From Brassicibacter mesophilus (lineage in GTDB: Bacteria > Bacillota > Clostridia > Tissierellales > Proteiniboraceae): DNA of 64,000 nt. The stretch covers positions 248,001 through 312,000 of the forward strand of contig NZ_JBNPXI010000002.1 in NCBI RefSeq assembly GCF_050433385.1. Reading direction: 5' to 3'. The notes beneath the pieces were generated by a model that was not told the origin of the DNA, searched no databases, and worked only from the letters and a program-made list of their open reading frames with translations. Shown piece after piece: positions 16,597 through 26,639 of this stretch (the first letter of the stretch is position 1; the number at the start of each line of letters is the position of its first letter). The position numbers and the translations under genes were made by a program.

Positions 16597-17580
16597 TTAT
16601 CTCCCAAGCTCACTTTTTATCTTGTTTAAAATAAGTGCTTTTGCATTATCCACATTATCATATATAGTACATCCTGCTGCTTTAATGTGGCCTCCACCAT
16701 AGAAAGCTTTAGCAATCTCAGACACATTAACTTGTCGTTTTGATCTAAGACCAATTTTTATCACATTTTCATCTACTTCCTTTAATATGCATGCAACCTC
16801 TACACAATCAATATCACGTATAAATTCGACTATTGAATCAGCATCTTGGATTGTAGCATTATTTCGTTTAATCATTTCTTTTGTTACCGTAACAATACCA
16901 ATACTGTTATTTTCAAATAATTGTAATGTATTTAAGCTTTCAATGAAAAGTTTAGTTCTTCCTAGACTTCTATTTTGATATAGTTCAATGTTTATATTAC
17001 CTGTATCAATACCTATTTTAATAAGTTCAGAAACAATCAAATGAGTTTTATAACTAGTATTATCATATTTAAAGCTACCTGTATCAGTAGATAACGCAAC
17101 ATAAAGACAAGTAGCTATATCAGGTGTAATATTTATATCCATATTCTTTATTAATTCATATACTATTTCTCCAGTTGAACTAGCATTTTCAATGACCAAA
17201 TTCAAGCTACCAAATCTTGTGTTTGAAGTATGATGATCGATATTCATAATTATATCTACATTTTCCTCAAGGAAGCTATCATCTACATCAATTCTATCTT
17301 TATCTGCACAATCTAGCGTAATAAGTAAATCAAAATGCTTACTACTATCTATTTTCTGTATAAAATCAATTCCTGGTAGAAAATTAAAACTTGGTGGTAT
17401 TTCATCTGATAAAGCTATAGTTAAATTTGTATCTTTTACTTGCATAAGAGCAAGTCCAAGAGATAAAAGTGAGCCTAAACTATCTCCATCTGGATGGATA
17501 TGAGATATAAGACACACTTTTTCATAACTATGAACTCTCAATAACACTTCATTTATTGAATCTAAAGAATTATTCATCAT
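16597..17580 (-). CDS. nrnA: DHH-family oligoribonuclease/pAp phosphatase NrnA
   Basis: DHH/DHHA1 phosphoesterase of 327 residues that degrades short RNA oligonucleotides and dephosphorylates 3'-phosphoadenosine 5'-phosphate. Metal ligands are visible in HIHPDGDS (residues 28-35), LDCAD and NIDHHTSN, and the DHHA1 domain ends with the substrate-binding GGGHIKAAGC. The ATG at 17580 follows AAGGAAGTAGTA and lies within the rbfA C-terminus, so translation is coupled. A frame extends to 17601 without a ribosome binding site. The rbfA-nrnA-truB order is standard in Firmicutes. Such enzymes can also finish degradation of cyclic-di-nucleotides. Confidence 0.93.
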   Translation of the reverse strand: MMNNSLDSINEVLLRVHSYEKVCLISHIHPDGDSLGSLLSLGLALMQVKDTNLTIALSDEIPPSFNFLPGIDFIQKIDSSKHFDLLITLDCADKDRIDVDDSFLEENVDIIMNIDHHTSNTRFGSLNLVIENASSTGEIVYELIKNMDINITPDIATCLYVALSTDTGSFKYDNTSYKTHLIVSELIKIGIDTGNINIELYQNRSLGRTKLFIESLNTLQLFENNSIGIVTVTKEMIKRNNATIQDADSIVEFIRDIDCVEVACILKEVDENVIKIGLRSKRQVNVSEIAKAFYGGGHIKAAGCTIYDNVDNAKALILNKIKSELGR

Positions 17581-17947
17581 TACTACTTCCTTTAGCTTCA
17601 TCTTCCTTTTTCATATCAGACAAAAGCTTAGATATATGCATGCCATGTTCTATAGACTTATCTAAATAAAATAGCGGCTCTGGAGTATACCTTAAATCTA
17701 AGCTTTTACCTATCTCTTTTCTTATGAATCCACTCCCGCTTTGAAGTCCTTTTAGAGTATTTTCTTTGCTTTCTTCATCTCCTAAAACACTTATATATAT
17801 CTTTGCAAACCTTAAGTCCCTTGTAACTTGAACTTGAGTTATACTGGTCATGGGAGAAATTCTTGGATCTTTTAAGCCACTCATAATTACACCACTAACA
17901 ATTCTTTTTATTTCTTCAGATATTCTCCCTATTCTCTTTAGACTCAT
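17570..17947 (-). CDS. rbfA: 30S ribosome-binding factor RbfA
   Basis: KH-fold factor for late 30S maturation. From the ATG at 17947 (125 residues) it begins MSLKRIGRISEEIKR and contains the conserved GLKDPRI and PLFYLDKSIEHGMHI segments. AAGGTGA lies upstream of this ATG; a TTG at 17965 has no ribosome binding site. It overlaps nrnA by 11 bases and follows infB closely, as in most bacteria. Confidence 0.95.
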   Translation of the reverse strand: MSLKRIGRISEEIKRIVSGVIMSGLKDPRISPMTSITQVQVTRDLRFAKIYISVLGDEESKENTLKGLQSGSGFIRKEIGKSLDLRYTPEPLFYLDKSIEHGMHISKLLSDMKKEDEAKGSSNDE

Positions 17948-17968
17948 AGAAGTCACCTTCCTCAATAT

Positions 17969-20029
17969 TTATCTTTTTATTTCTTCAAGGATATAGGCTT
18001 CGATTACATCTCCATCTTTTATATCATTATAGCCATCAATACCTAACCCACCTTCATATCCAGTTGCTAATTCTTTAGCATCATCTTTAAATCTCTTGAG
18101 TGATGATATGTCTCCTTCATAAATAACTATATTATCTCTTAACAATCTAATTTTGGAGTTTCTAGTAATCTTTCCTTGCTGTACATAAATACCTGCTACT
18201 ACACCTGCATTAGGTACTTTAAATGTAGCTCTTACCTCAGCTCGGCCAAGTATTATTTCTTGATATTCAGGTGCTAACATACCTTTAATCGCAGCTTCTA
18301 CATCCTCTATAGCATTATAGATTACTCTATATGTTCTTACATCAACACTTTCACGCTTAGCAATTTCCATAGCAGTATTATTAGGCCTAACATTAAATCC
18401 TATAACTATTGCATTGGATGCTGAGGCCAACATTATATCGCTCTCAGTTATAGCACCTACTCCTCCATGAATAGGATTTACTTTCACTTCTTCATTGCTC
18501 AGCTTCTCTAATGATTGCTTAACAGCTTCGATAGAGCCTTTTACATCGGCTTTAATAATAATATTTAAGTCCTTGACCTCGCCTTGCTTTATCCTGTCAA
18601 ATAGATCGTCTAAAGAAATTTTTTGATTAGATTTAATTTGCTCTCTTCTCATCTTATCTTTTCTATTTTCAGCTATCTCTCTAGCTTTCTTATCATCTTC
18701 AACAGAATAGAGTATTTCTCCTGCATCAGGTACTTCAGACAATCCTAATATTTCTATTGGAGTAGATGGACCTGCTTTTTTTATTCTTTTACCTTTGTCA
18801 TCAAGCATTGCTCTAACTCTTCCATGAGAAGTACCAGCAACTACAGCATCTCCAATAGATAAAGTCCCTTTTTGAACTAGCACAGTTGCCACTGTTCCCC
18901 TGCCTTTATCAAGCTTAGCTTCAATGATAGTGCCTTTAGCACTTCTATTAGGGTTAGCTTTTAACTCTTGCATTTCTGACACTAGTAAAACCATTTCTAG
19001 TAGTTCATCAATACCAATGCCTTTTAGTGCAGATACATTGGTAAATATCGTATCTCCGCCCCAATCTTCAGGTATCAAGCCATATTCTGTCAGTTCTTGC
19101 TTAACTCTATCTGGGTTAGCATCAATTTTATCAATTTTATTAACTGCCACAATTATTGGTACTTTAGCGGCTTTAGCATGGTTTACAGCCTCTACTGTTT
19201 GAGGCATAACCCCATCATCGGCAGCAACAACTAGTATTGCTATATCAGTTATTTGTGCTCCACGTGCTCTCATTGAAGTAAACGCTTCATGTCCTGGTGT
19301 ATCAAGAAAAACAATTTTTTTATTATTTACATTGACAGTAGAAGCACCAATATGCTGAGTTATTCCTCCAGCTTCCTTCTCAGTAACATGAGTTTCCCTT
19401 ATAGCATCTAACAGTGATGTTTTTCCATGATCAACGTGACCCATAACTGTAACTACAGGAGGTCTTTGCTTTAAATCCTCTGGACTATCTTCGGCATCTA
19501 AGCTTTCTAATAATTGTTCTTCAATTTTTTCATTATAACCTATAGCTTTAACTACATCACAATTAAATTCTGACGCAATTAAACTTGATGTATCAAAATC
19601 AATATCTTGATTTACACTGGCCATAATGCCTAGAGCTATTAATTTTGAAATTATTTGGTTTGCACTAACACCTATCTTTTCAGCTAGATGTTTTACTTGT
19701 ATTGTCTCTTCTACTTCTATTTGTTTATTCGTTGTGTCCACGCTACCTCTCATTTTGTCTTTATTTTTGTTAATTTTATTACCTTCTTCAATAGCTTCAT
19801 TCTTTTTTTTCTTTTTCATTTTAGTATTTTCTTTTATTATCTCTTCATCTATGTCATTATCTTCATCAAACTCAACTAGAAGCAATTCCTTAAGTAAATC
19901 TGCTTCTTCTTCTTCTATAGTACTCATATGACTTCCAATCTTTAAATCAAGTTCGGTTATTTTCTCCATAAGCTCTTTACTGGGTAAACCTAATTCTTTA
20001 GCTAACTCATAAACTCTTTTTTTAGTCAA
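17969..20029 (-). CDS. infB: Translation initiation factor IF-2
   Basis: GTPase that places initiator tRNA on the 30S subunit. An N-terminal KRVYELAKELG IF2-N motif, a lysine-rich linker (about 70-100) and a second IF2-N domain precede the G domain, with G1 GHVDHGKT at residues 197-204, then the NKID motif and domains II-IV. I prefer the TTG at 20029 (686 residues, MTKKRVYELAKE) because GGGGGTG is correctly spaced before it. A GTG at 20044 would add five residues. The gene follows ylxQ and precedes rbfA within the nusA operon. Length is short for IF-2 because the linker is small. Confidence 0.97.
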   Translation of the reverse strand: MTKKRVYELAKELGLPSKELMEKITELDLKIGSHMSTIEEEEADLLKELLLVEFDEDNDIDEEIIKENTKMKKKKKNEAIEEGNKINKNKDKMRGSVDTTNKQIEVEETIQVKHLAEKIGVSANQIISKLIALGIMASVNQDIDFDTSSLIASEFNCDVVKAIGYNEKIEEQLLESLDAEDSPEDLKQRPPVVTVMGHVDHGKTSLLDAIRETHVTEKEAGGITQHIGASTVNVNNKKIVFLDTPGHEAFTSMRARGAQITDIAILVVAADDGVMPQTVEAVNHAKAAKVPIIVAVNKIDKIDANPDRVKQELTEYGLIPEDWGGDTIFTNVSALKGIGIDELLEMVLLVSEMQELKANPNRSAKGTIIEAKLDKGRGTVATVLVQKGTLSIGDAVVAGTSHGRVRAMLDDKGKRIKKAGPSTPIEILGLSEVPDAGEILYSVEDDKKAREIAENRKDKMRREQIKSNQKISLDDLFDRIKQGEVKDLNIIIKADVKGSIEAVKQSLEKLSNEEVKVNPIHGGVGAITESDIMLASASNAIVIGFNVRPNNTAMEIAKRESVDVRTYRVIYNAIEDVEAAIKGMLAPEYQEIILGRAEVRATFKVPNAGVVAGIYVQQGKITRNSKIRLLRDNIVIYEGDISSLKRFKDDAKELATGYEGGLGIDGYNDIKDGDVIEAYILEEIKR

Positions 20030-20045
20030 ACTATACACCCCCACA

Positions 20046-20360
20046 TTATTTACAGGTGATACCTTTACTTATTACATCTAACAATGTACTTGAAAACCTA
20101 TCATCAACTACAACAACTGTAGAAGTAAGACTTTTCCCTATAGCACTTCCTAGATCAGTCTTACTACCTATGGTTATAAGCTTAATATTATTCTTGTTAC
20201 ATAAGCTCATAAACTTATCTTTTGTATTATCAGAAGCATCTGAAGCTAATATCATTAATTTACACTTAGACTTTTTGATCGCCTGTACACATCCTGTTTC
20301 ACCAGAAACTATAAACCCTGCTTTTTTACCAATGCCTATCATTGAGTAGAACTTATTCAT
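20046..20360 (-). CDS. ylxQ: L7Ae-family RNA-binding protein YlxQ
   Basis: Small (104 residues) member of the L7Ae/L30e/Gadd45 family, proposed to bind kink-turn RNA. It shows GIGKKAGFIVSGETGC near the N-terminus and the LMILASDASDNTKDK core strand and helix. The ATG at 20360 overlaps the last eight bases of ylxR, and GGAGATAAAATCTA lies upstream. The nusA-ylxR-ylxQ-infB order is the conserved Firmicute arrangement. Cellular role is not firmly known. Confidence 0.92.
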   Translation of the reverse strand: MNKFYSMIGIGKKAGFIVSGETGCVQAIKKSKCKLMILASDASDNTKDKFMSLCNKNNIKLITIGSKTDLGSAIGKSLTSTVVVVDDRFSSTLLDVISKGITCK

Positions 20361-20622
20361 TAGATTTTATCTCCTTAAATAAGTTTCCATAAACTTCTTC
20401 AGGAATTTCATATTCTAGTGCCCTATTTAACTTTTTACCCTTCTTAGCTTTTTCTAAGCATTCAGGATTATTGCAAATATATGCCCCTCTTCCATTCGCT
20501 TTTCCAGTTAAATCTACAAATATTTCATTATCCTTATTTTTCACTATTCTAATTAGCTCACGTTTTGGCTTGCTTTCAGTACATCCAACACATTTCCTAA
20601 GCGGTATCTTCTTTGTTTTCAA
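20353..20622 (-). CDS. ylxR: YlxR-family (DUF448) nucleic-acid-binding protein
   Basis: Short basic protein of 89 residues in the nusA-infB operon. It carries the RKCVGC motif near the N-terminus, then the RELIRIV strand and GRGAYICNNPECLEKA, all hallmarks of DUF448. Homologues bind RNA and have been linked to RNase P and transcription control. I chose a TTG start at 20622 (MKTKKIPLRKCVGC), preceded by AAGGGGTG, rather than the GTG at 20631 that lies in the ribosome binding site. It ends inside the ylxQ start region. Confidence 0.92.
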   Translation of the reverse strand: MKTKKIPLRKCVGCTESKPKRELIRIVKNKDNEIFVDLTGKANGRGAYICNNPECLEKAKKGKKLNRALEYEIPEEVYGNLFKEIKSNE

Positions 20623-20639
20623 TAATACCACCCCTTCTA

Positions 20640-21680
20640 TTATTCTGATTTTACTTGACTTTCACTCTTAATATCAATCTTCCACCCTGTCAATTTAGCA
20701 GCTAATCTTGCATTTTGACCTTCCTTCCCTATTGCAAGTGATAACTGATAATCAGGAACTACAACTAAGGCAGATTTTTCTTTTTCATCAATATCAACTT
20801 TTAACACTTTTGCAGGACTTAAACTGTTTGATATGAACTCAGAGTAATCTTTACTCCAGTTAATAATATCTATTTTTTCACCTTTCAGTTCATCTACTAT
20901 ATTTTTAACCCTTGTTCCTTTAAATCCAACACAAGCGCCTACTGGATCAACATTTTCATCATTAGAGTAAACTGCTATTTTAGTTCTTGATCCAGCTTCT
21001 CTTGAAATACTAAAGATATCAACTATACCATCATGTATTTCAGGCACTTCTAGTTCAAATAGTCTTTTTACAAGTCCCGGATGTGTCCTTGACAATAATA
21101 TTTGAGGTCCTTTAGTGGTCTTTTTAACTTCCAAAATATATGCTTTGATTCTGTCTCCTTGATTATACTCTTCGCCATGCATTTGTTCACTTGGTGCCAG
21201 TATTCCTTCAGTCTTACCAAGATTAACCATTACATTGTTTTTACTTACTCGTTGCACTAGTCCTGTAATAATCTCATTTTCTCTATCTATGAATTGATCA
21301 AAAATAATTTCTCTTTCTGCTTCTTTTATTTTTTGCATAACCACTTGTTTAGCAGTTTGTGCAGCAATTCTTCCAAAGTTTCTTGGAGTTACTTCTATAT
21401 TTACTACATCACCAATATCATATCTACTATCAGTTTCCCTTGCATCATCTAAACTAATTTCGAGTAACTCATCCTCTATGTTCTCTACAACATTTTTCTT
21501 TGCATAAACCTTTACGTCTCCATTTTCTTTATTAATTTCAACTTCTACATTTTGGGAAGAACCAAAATTTTTCTTATATCCAGAAATCAATGCAGCTTCT
21601 AGAGCTTCAAATATAACATCTTTACATATTCCTTTTTCCTTTTCTATTTCTTCAAGCGCCTCAATAAATTCGGCTTTCAT
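20640..21680 (-). CDS. nusA: Transcription termination/antitermination factor NusA
   Basis: RNA polymerase-associated factor affecting pausing, termination and antitermination. The 346 residues hold the N-terminal RNAP-binding domain (about 1-125), an S1 domain (about 135-200) and two KH domains (about 205-345, with GACVGFKGTRV and AIGKEGQNARLAAK). The C-terminal acidic repeats of the E. coli protein are absent, as usual in Firmicutes. The ATG at 21680 is preceded by GGGAGGTTAAAGGGG. It follows rimP by 17 bases. Confidence 0.97.
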   Translation of the reverse strand: MKAEFIEALEEIEKEKGICKDVIFEALEAALISGYKKNFGSSQNVEVEINKENGDVKVYAKKNVVENIEDELLEISLDDARETDSRYDIGDVVNIEVTPRNFGRIAAQTAKQVVMQKIKEAEREIIFDQFIDRENEIITGLVQRVSKNNVMVNLGKTEGILAPSEQMHGEEYNQGDRIKAYILEVKKTTKGPQILLSRTHPGLVKRLFELEVPEIHDGIVDIFSISREAGSRTKIAVYSNDENVDPVGACVGFKGTRVKNIVDELKGEKIDIINWSKDYSEFISNSLSPAKVLKVDIDEKEKSALVVVPDYQLSLAIGKEGQNARLAAKLTGWKIDIKSESQVKSE

Positions 21681-21697
21681 CCCCTTTAACCTCCCTA

Positions 21698-22162
21698 CTA
21701 AAATTTGATAGCTAAATTAATCTTAGATATAGCACTTCTTTCTATATGCATCTCTTCTGTAGATTCATCTTCTATATAAAGAGTTTCGGTGTTAAATCCA
21801 AGTAGTTTACCAACATGTTTTTTCTTCCCATTGACTGGCTTATATAAACTTATCTCAACGTCTTTTCCTATATTCCTCTCTAAGTCTTTATCTTTTTTTA
21901 ATGGTCTATCCAATCCTGGCGAAGATACCTCTAAAAAGTAGTTATCCTCAATCGGATCTTTTTCATCTAGTATATCGCTCACTTTCTCACTGACTTTCTG
22001 ACAATCATCTATTGTAATTCCACCAGATTTATCTATATATATTCTCAAATACATATACGGGCCTTCTTTGACATATTCAACATCTACTAACTCGAAATCA
22101 AGTGTATCAAGAATTGGCTGGGTTATTTCTGTGACAACATTTTCTATATCACCTTTTTTCAT
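21698..22162 (-). CDS. rimP: Ribosome maturation factor RimP
   Basis: Small-subunit assembly factor, first gene of the nusA-infB operon. The protein of 154 residues has the N-terminal ferredoxin-like domain (LDTLDFELVDVEYVKEG-like region, PYMYLRIYIDK) and the SSPGLDRPLKK motif. I take the ATG at 22162 (MKKGDIENV) because GGAGGTG is six bases upstream. A GTG at 22171 lies inside that ribosome binding site. The operon probably starts in the 146-base gap between the polC terminator and this gene. Confidence 0.94.
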   Translation of the reverse strand: MKKGDIENVVTEITQPILDTLDFELVDVEYVKEGPYMYLRIYIDKSGGITIDDCQKVSEKVSDILDEKDPIEDNYFLEVSSPGLDRPLKKDKDLERNIGKDVEISLYKPVNGKKKHVGKLLGFNTETLYIEDESTEEMHIERSAISKINLAIKF

Positions 22163-22229
22163 CCATATCACCTCCGATTATATACATACCTATTTTGCCA
22201 AAAACAATTTTCAATTATTCTAAATATGT

Positions 22230-22266
22230 ACTAATAAATAAAGTAAAGAGTGGGTACCCCCCACTC
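22230..22266 (-). terminator. Terminator of polC
   Basis: Perfect 7-base stem GAGTGGG/CCCACTC (22248-22254, 22260-22266) with a 5-base loop, followed on the minus strand by the T-rich TTTACTTTATTTATT. It lies about 50 bases after the polC stop and separates polC from the rimP operon. Confidence 0.78.
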
Positions 22267-22317
22267 CTTAATAATATCACTCATTTGCTTTAAGCTTAAC
22301 ATATTTTTTTCCAAAAA

Positions 22318-25300
22318 TCAAATATTAAATAATGTAAGTTGGTTACTTTCAGGCATATCGCCTAAACATCCATGATTTTTTAATGCTTCTATAACTGTTT
22401 TTGTCACTTTACATCTACTTGTTAAGTCCTCAATAGATAAAAACTGTCCATTTTCTCTTTCAATCGCAATGCTCCTAGCAGCATTTTCTCCTACTCCCTG
22501 AAGTGACTTTAGAGGTGGAATAATTCCATTGTCACCTAGTAAAAATTTATCACTATCAGATTTATATAAGTCTACCTTCTCAAATTTAAACCCTCTACAG
22601 TACATTTCTAAAGCAACCTCTAGTACTGTAAGTAAATTCTTTTCTTTTGCAGTCTTGTTGTTCCCCATGTCTTCGAGCTCTTTAATTTTATTCTCTATTG
22701 TTTCCTTTCCTTTAACGATTAATTCAGCATCAAAATCAATAGCTTTAGATGTAAAATAAGTAGCATAGAAGGCTTCAGGATAATGAACTTTAAAATATGC
22801 TATTCTAAAAGACATCATTACATATGCAACAGCATGAGCTTTAGGAAACATATATTTTATTTTATTGCATGATTCAATATACCATTCAGGAATTTTATTT
22901 TCTCTCATATAAGCTTCGTCTTCTTCAGTTAATCCTTTACCTTTTCTTACCTTCTCCATTATTTTGAAAGATCTTTTTTTATCTAGTCCATTGTATATTA
23001 AGTATAGCATGATATCATCTCTAGTTGAAATTACATTATTAAGCTTTGCAATACCACTTCTAACTAGCTCCTGAGCATTATTAACCCATACGTCAGTTCC
23101 ATGTGATAGACCACTGATCCTAACCAACTCTGCAAAAGTAGTTGGTTTAGTATCTATTAGCATTTGACGCACAAACTTAGTGCCAAACTCTGGTATCCCA
23201 AGAGTTCCCACCTCTGAATTTATCTCTTCACTTGACACGCCTAAAGTATCTGTACTTACAAAAATCTTGATAGTTTCACTGTCATCTAATGGTATGCTCT
23301 GAGCATTTAACCCTGTTATATCTTCTAGCATTCTTATAATACTCGGAACATCGTGTCCCAGTATATCGAGTTTTAATATTCTTCCACTTATTGAATGGTA
23401 ATCAAAATGGGTAGTAATGACTCCAGAACCTTTATCGTCTGCAGGATATTGAATAGGTGAAAAATCATAAACATCCTTATACCGTGGAACAACCATAATA
23501 CCGCCAGGATGTTGACCTGAAGTCCTTTTTATACCAGTACACCCCTTAACAAGTCTATTTATCTCAGCGTTACTTACAGATTTTCCTCTTTCGTCAAAAT
23601 ACTTTTTGACAAATCCATAAGCAGTTTTTTCTGCAACAGTTCCAATTGTCCCTGCTCTAAACACGTATCCTTTACCAAAAAGATCCTCAGTATATTGATG
23701 AGCTACAGGTTGGTATTCTCCAGCAAAGTTCAAATCTATATCCGGTTCTTTATCTCCTTCAAACCCTAAGAAAACTTCAAATGGTATATCGTGTCCATCC
23801 TTTTTGTATTCCGTACCACACTGAGAACATAGTTTATTTGGCAGATCGGCACCTGATCCAATTGACCCATCTGTTATAAATTCACTATTTTTACAGTTTG
23901 GACAAACATAATGAGGTGGTAAAGGATTTACTTCAGTAATATCACTCATTGTTGCCACAAAAGATGATCCCACTGAACCCCTTGAACCTACAAGGTATCC
24001 GTCACTTAGTGACTTTGTTACAAGCTTTTGGGCTATAATATACATAACAGCATAACCATTTGAAATAATAGAATTAAGTTCTCGATCTAATCTAGCTTGA
24101 ACAATTTCAGGTAGAGGATCGCCATATATCTCCTTTGCTTTCTTATAGTTCATTGCCCTTAGTTCTTCTTCAGCCCCATCTATTACTGGTGGGAATGTTC
24201 CATCAGGTATAGGAATAATATCTTCAATCATATCTGCTACTAAATTTGTATTCTGAATCACAACTTCTCTTGCTTTTTCTTCTCCTAAGTAGCTAAATTC
24301 ATTTAACATTTCATCGGTTGTTCTAAAATAGAGCGGTGCTTGATTATCCGCATCTGAAAAACCTTGTCCACCCATCAATATACGCCTGTATACTTCGTCC
24401 TTAGGCTCTAGAAAATGAACATCACATGTTGCTACAACTGGTTTGTTAAGCTTTTCACCTAATTCTACAATTTTTTTATTATAACTAATTAATTCTTCTT
24501 CATCTTTAACACTTTCATTTTCTATTAAAAATCTATTGTTACATATTGGCTGGATTTCTAGGTAATCATAAAAATCTATTATCTTCTTCAATTCTGTAAA
24601 ATCTTTATTTCTCAAAATTGCTTTATATAACTCGCCTGCTTCACATGCAGTTCCAATTATTAAATCCTCTTTATATTGCGAAAGAAGAGATTTTGGAATT
24701 CTTGGTCTCCTGTGGAAATATTTAAGATGTGATTCAGAAATAATTTTGTATAGATTCTTGAGACCTTTCTGATTCTTCGCAAAAATTACTATATGGAAAG
24801 TCTCTTCAGCTTTGATGTTTTTATTGTTTGCAAGTAAAACATTTATATCTTCCAGGCTTTTAACCCCTTTTTGTACTAATAAGTCGATGCACTTCATAAA
24901 AATATTTGCAGTAGCTTCTGAATCATCTACCGCTCTATGGTGATTTTCTAGATTAATGTTTAGATGTTTAGCAACAATATTCAATTTATGACTTTTTAGT
25001 TGTGGAAAAAGTCCTCTACTCAGCTGCAATGTATCTAATATGGTGTTATTTAATTCTATTCCCATTCTATTGCAGTTTACTTTAATAAATCCTACATCGA
25101 AGGAAGCGTTATGTGCTACTAAAACACTTTCACCTATAAACTCTATGAATTCAGGTAGTACTACCTCGATTGCCGGCTTATCCTTTACTAGCTCATCAGT
25201 TATTCCTGTTAACTCAACTATCTTATCAGGTATATTTATCATTGGATTAATTAGCTGGCTATATCTATCAATTATCCTTCCTGATTTTATTTTAACTGCA

Positions 25301-26622
25301 CCAATTTCAGTAATTCTATCATTTTTATTTGATAAGCCTGTTGTTTCAATATCAAATACAGTATACTCACAATCAAGTGATTGTTTATTCAAATTAACAA
25401 CTGTCGGTTTGCTATCATTTACTAGATAGCCTTCAACCCCATAAAGAACTTTTATACCGTATTTCCTCGATGAATCCATGCCCTCTGGAAAACTCTGTAC
25501 TACTCCATGATCTGTTATAGCTATAGCTTTGTGGCCCCATTCGGATGCTCTCTTTGCAATGTCAGTAAAACTTGTAATCCCATCCATGGAACTCATACGA
25601 GTGTGGCAATGCAGTTCAACTCTCTTTACAGGAGACTCATCAGTTTTAATTTTCTTTTGTACCTTAACTAGCGATTTGAGCATCATAACAACTTGCTTTG
25701 AAAAAGTATCGAATATAATATCTCCTGATAATCTTGTGTATAGTCCATTTTTCAAGTTTGATTCAAAGGTATCTAGGTTCTTTTTATTGACAAAAGCCTT
25801 TACAGTAATAGAACTTGTATAGTCAGTAACATTAAACGTAAATAGCTTTTTATCCCCTTTTATATCTCTAGTTTCTATATCGAAAACTTCTCCTTCTATC
25901 ATTACCGTTCCAGAATTAATATTTACTTCAGAAATTTTATATGCATCACCTTGCATCTTACTGCCATATATCATGTTAGTGTTAGTGACATTATTCTTAG
26001 TTCCTTTACGTTTCTCAGCTTCTTCACTACAGTTTTGATTACTTACCTTAATGCTATCTAGCATCATGGACTCTTCTTGAGCTTTAATTTTATTATGAAC
26101 TTCTTCGGTATCACAGCCACTATCATCATGCTCAAGTTTTATATTTATATTTAGTCCTAAGTCATTGTTTATTTCGTCCCTAATTAACTTGTCCATATTT
26201 TTATTATGTAAAGTAAATACTGCAACATCACTTTTAAATATTAAAACAATAACTTCATTATTTATTTCCCATTCCATGTCATCTAGCCAAGCTGAACTTG
26301 AAGGTATTTCCTTCTTTATCAAATAAATTATATTAGGTAGATACATCTCAATTATTTTAGCTAAGTCTTCATTTGAGGTCATATATTTAATATTAAGGTA
26401 AATATTTTCAAATTCAGGCAGCTTCTTCTTTAGCTGTGCTATAACATTGTCTAATTTTTCTCTATAAATAATTGAATCGCTATCAATAGATATCCTCATA
26501 ACCCTGTCTATTGGATTAACAAAAACTTTTCTTATAAATAAGCTGTTAATCTCTTTATAATCTATTTTTATCTCTAGTCTACTTAATATTTCTTCAAATT
26601 TTTTTATGTTAACAGAGGTCAA
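22318..26622 (-). CDS. polC: DNA polymerase III alpha subunit PolC (Gram-positive type)
   Basis: Replicative DNA polymerase with built-in 3'-5' proofreading, characteristic of low-GC Firmicutes. The 1434 residues include an N-terminal tau-binding-like region, an OB domain (about 225-320), a PHP domain starting at RVELHCHTRMSSMDG, the inserted exonuclease beginning FDIETTGL near 425, then the polymerase palm with PDIDLNF and a C-terminal helix-hairpin-helix region. A CxxC zinc site (CPNCKN, CSQCG) is visible. The start must be TTG at 26622: a stop codon lies two codons upstream in frame and GGGGGT is eight bases before it. It follows mgtC by 17 bases and ends with a terminator. Confidence 0.98.
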   Translation of the reverse strand: MTSVNIKKFEEILSRLEIKIDYKEINSLFIRKVFVNPIDRVMRISIDSDSIIYREKLDNVIAQLKKKLPEFENIYLNIKYMTSNEDLAKIIEMYLPNIIYLIKKEIPSSSAWLDDMEWEINNEVIVLIFKSDVAVFTLHNKNMDKLIRDEINNDLGLNINIKLEHDDSGCDTEEVHNKIKAQEESMMLDSIKVSNQNCSEEAEKRKGTKNNVTNTNMIYGSKMQGDAYKISEVNINSGTVMIEGEVFDIETRDIKGDKKLFTFNVTDYTSSITVKAFVNKKNLDTFESNLKNGLYTRLSGDIIFDTFSKQVVMMLKSLVKVQKKIKTDESPVKRVELHCHTRMSSMDGITSFTDIAKRASEWGHKAIAITDHGVVQSFPEGMDSSRKYGIKVLYGVEGYLVNDSKPTVVNLNKQSLDCEYTVFDIETTGLSNKNDRITEIGAVKIKSGRIIDRYSQLINPMINIPDKIVELTGITDELVKDKPAIEVVLPEFIEFIGESVLVAHNASFDVGFIKVNCNRMGIELNNTILDTLQLSRGLFPQLKSHKLNIVAKHLNINLENHHRAVDDSEATANIFMKCIDLLVQKGVKSLEDINVLLANNKNIKAEETFHIVIFAKNQKGLKNLYKIISESHLKYFHRRPRIPKSLLSQYKEDLIIGTACEAGELYKAILRNKDFTELKKIIDFYDYLEIQPICNNRFLIENESVKDEEELISYNKKIVELGEKLNKPVVATCDVHFLEPKDEVYRRILMGGQGFSDADNQAPLYFRTTDEMLNEFSYLGEEKAREVVIQNTNLVADMIEDIIPIPDGTFPPVIDGAEEELRAMNYKKAKEIYGDPLPEIVQARLDRELNSIISNGYAVMYIIAQKLVTKSLSDGYLVGSRGSVGSSFVATMSDITEVNPLPPHYVCPNCKNSEFITDGSIGSGADLPNKLCSQCGTEYKKDGHDIPFEVFLGFEGDKEPDIDLNFAGEYQPVAHQYTEDLFGKGYVFRAGTIGTVAEKTAYGFVKKYFDERGKSVSNAEINRLVKGCTGIKRTSGQHPGGIMVVPRYKDVYDFSPIQYPADDKGSGVITTHFDYHSISGRILKLDILGHDVPSIIRMLEDITGLNAQSIPLDDSETIKIFVSTDTLGVSSEEINSEVGTLGIPEFGTKFVRQMLIDTKPTTFAELVRISGLSHGTDVWVNNAQELVRSGIAKLNNVISTRDDIMLYLIYNGLDKKRSFKIMEKVRKGKGLTEEDEAYMRENKIPEWYIESCNKIKYMFPKAHAVAYVMMSFRIAYFKVHYPEAFYATYFTSKAIDFDAELIVKGKETIENKIKELEDMGNNKTAKEKNLLTVLEVALEMYCRGFKFEKVDLYKSDSDKFLLGDNGIIPPLKSLQGVGENAARSIAIERENGQFLSIEDLTSRCKVTKTVIEALKNHGCLGDMPESNQLTLFNI

Positions 26623-26639
26623 CTGTCATTACCCCCTAA

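Noticed and set aside
26608..26628. Short ATG-started frame of six codons overlapping the polC start
   Set aside because: The ATG is only one base from the GGGGGT ribosome binding site, too close for initiation, while the polC TTG is at the right distance.
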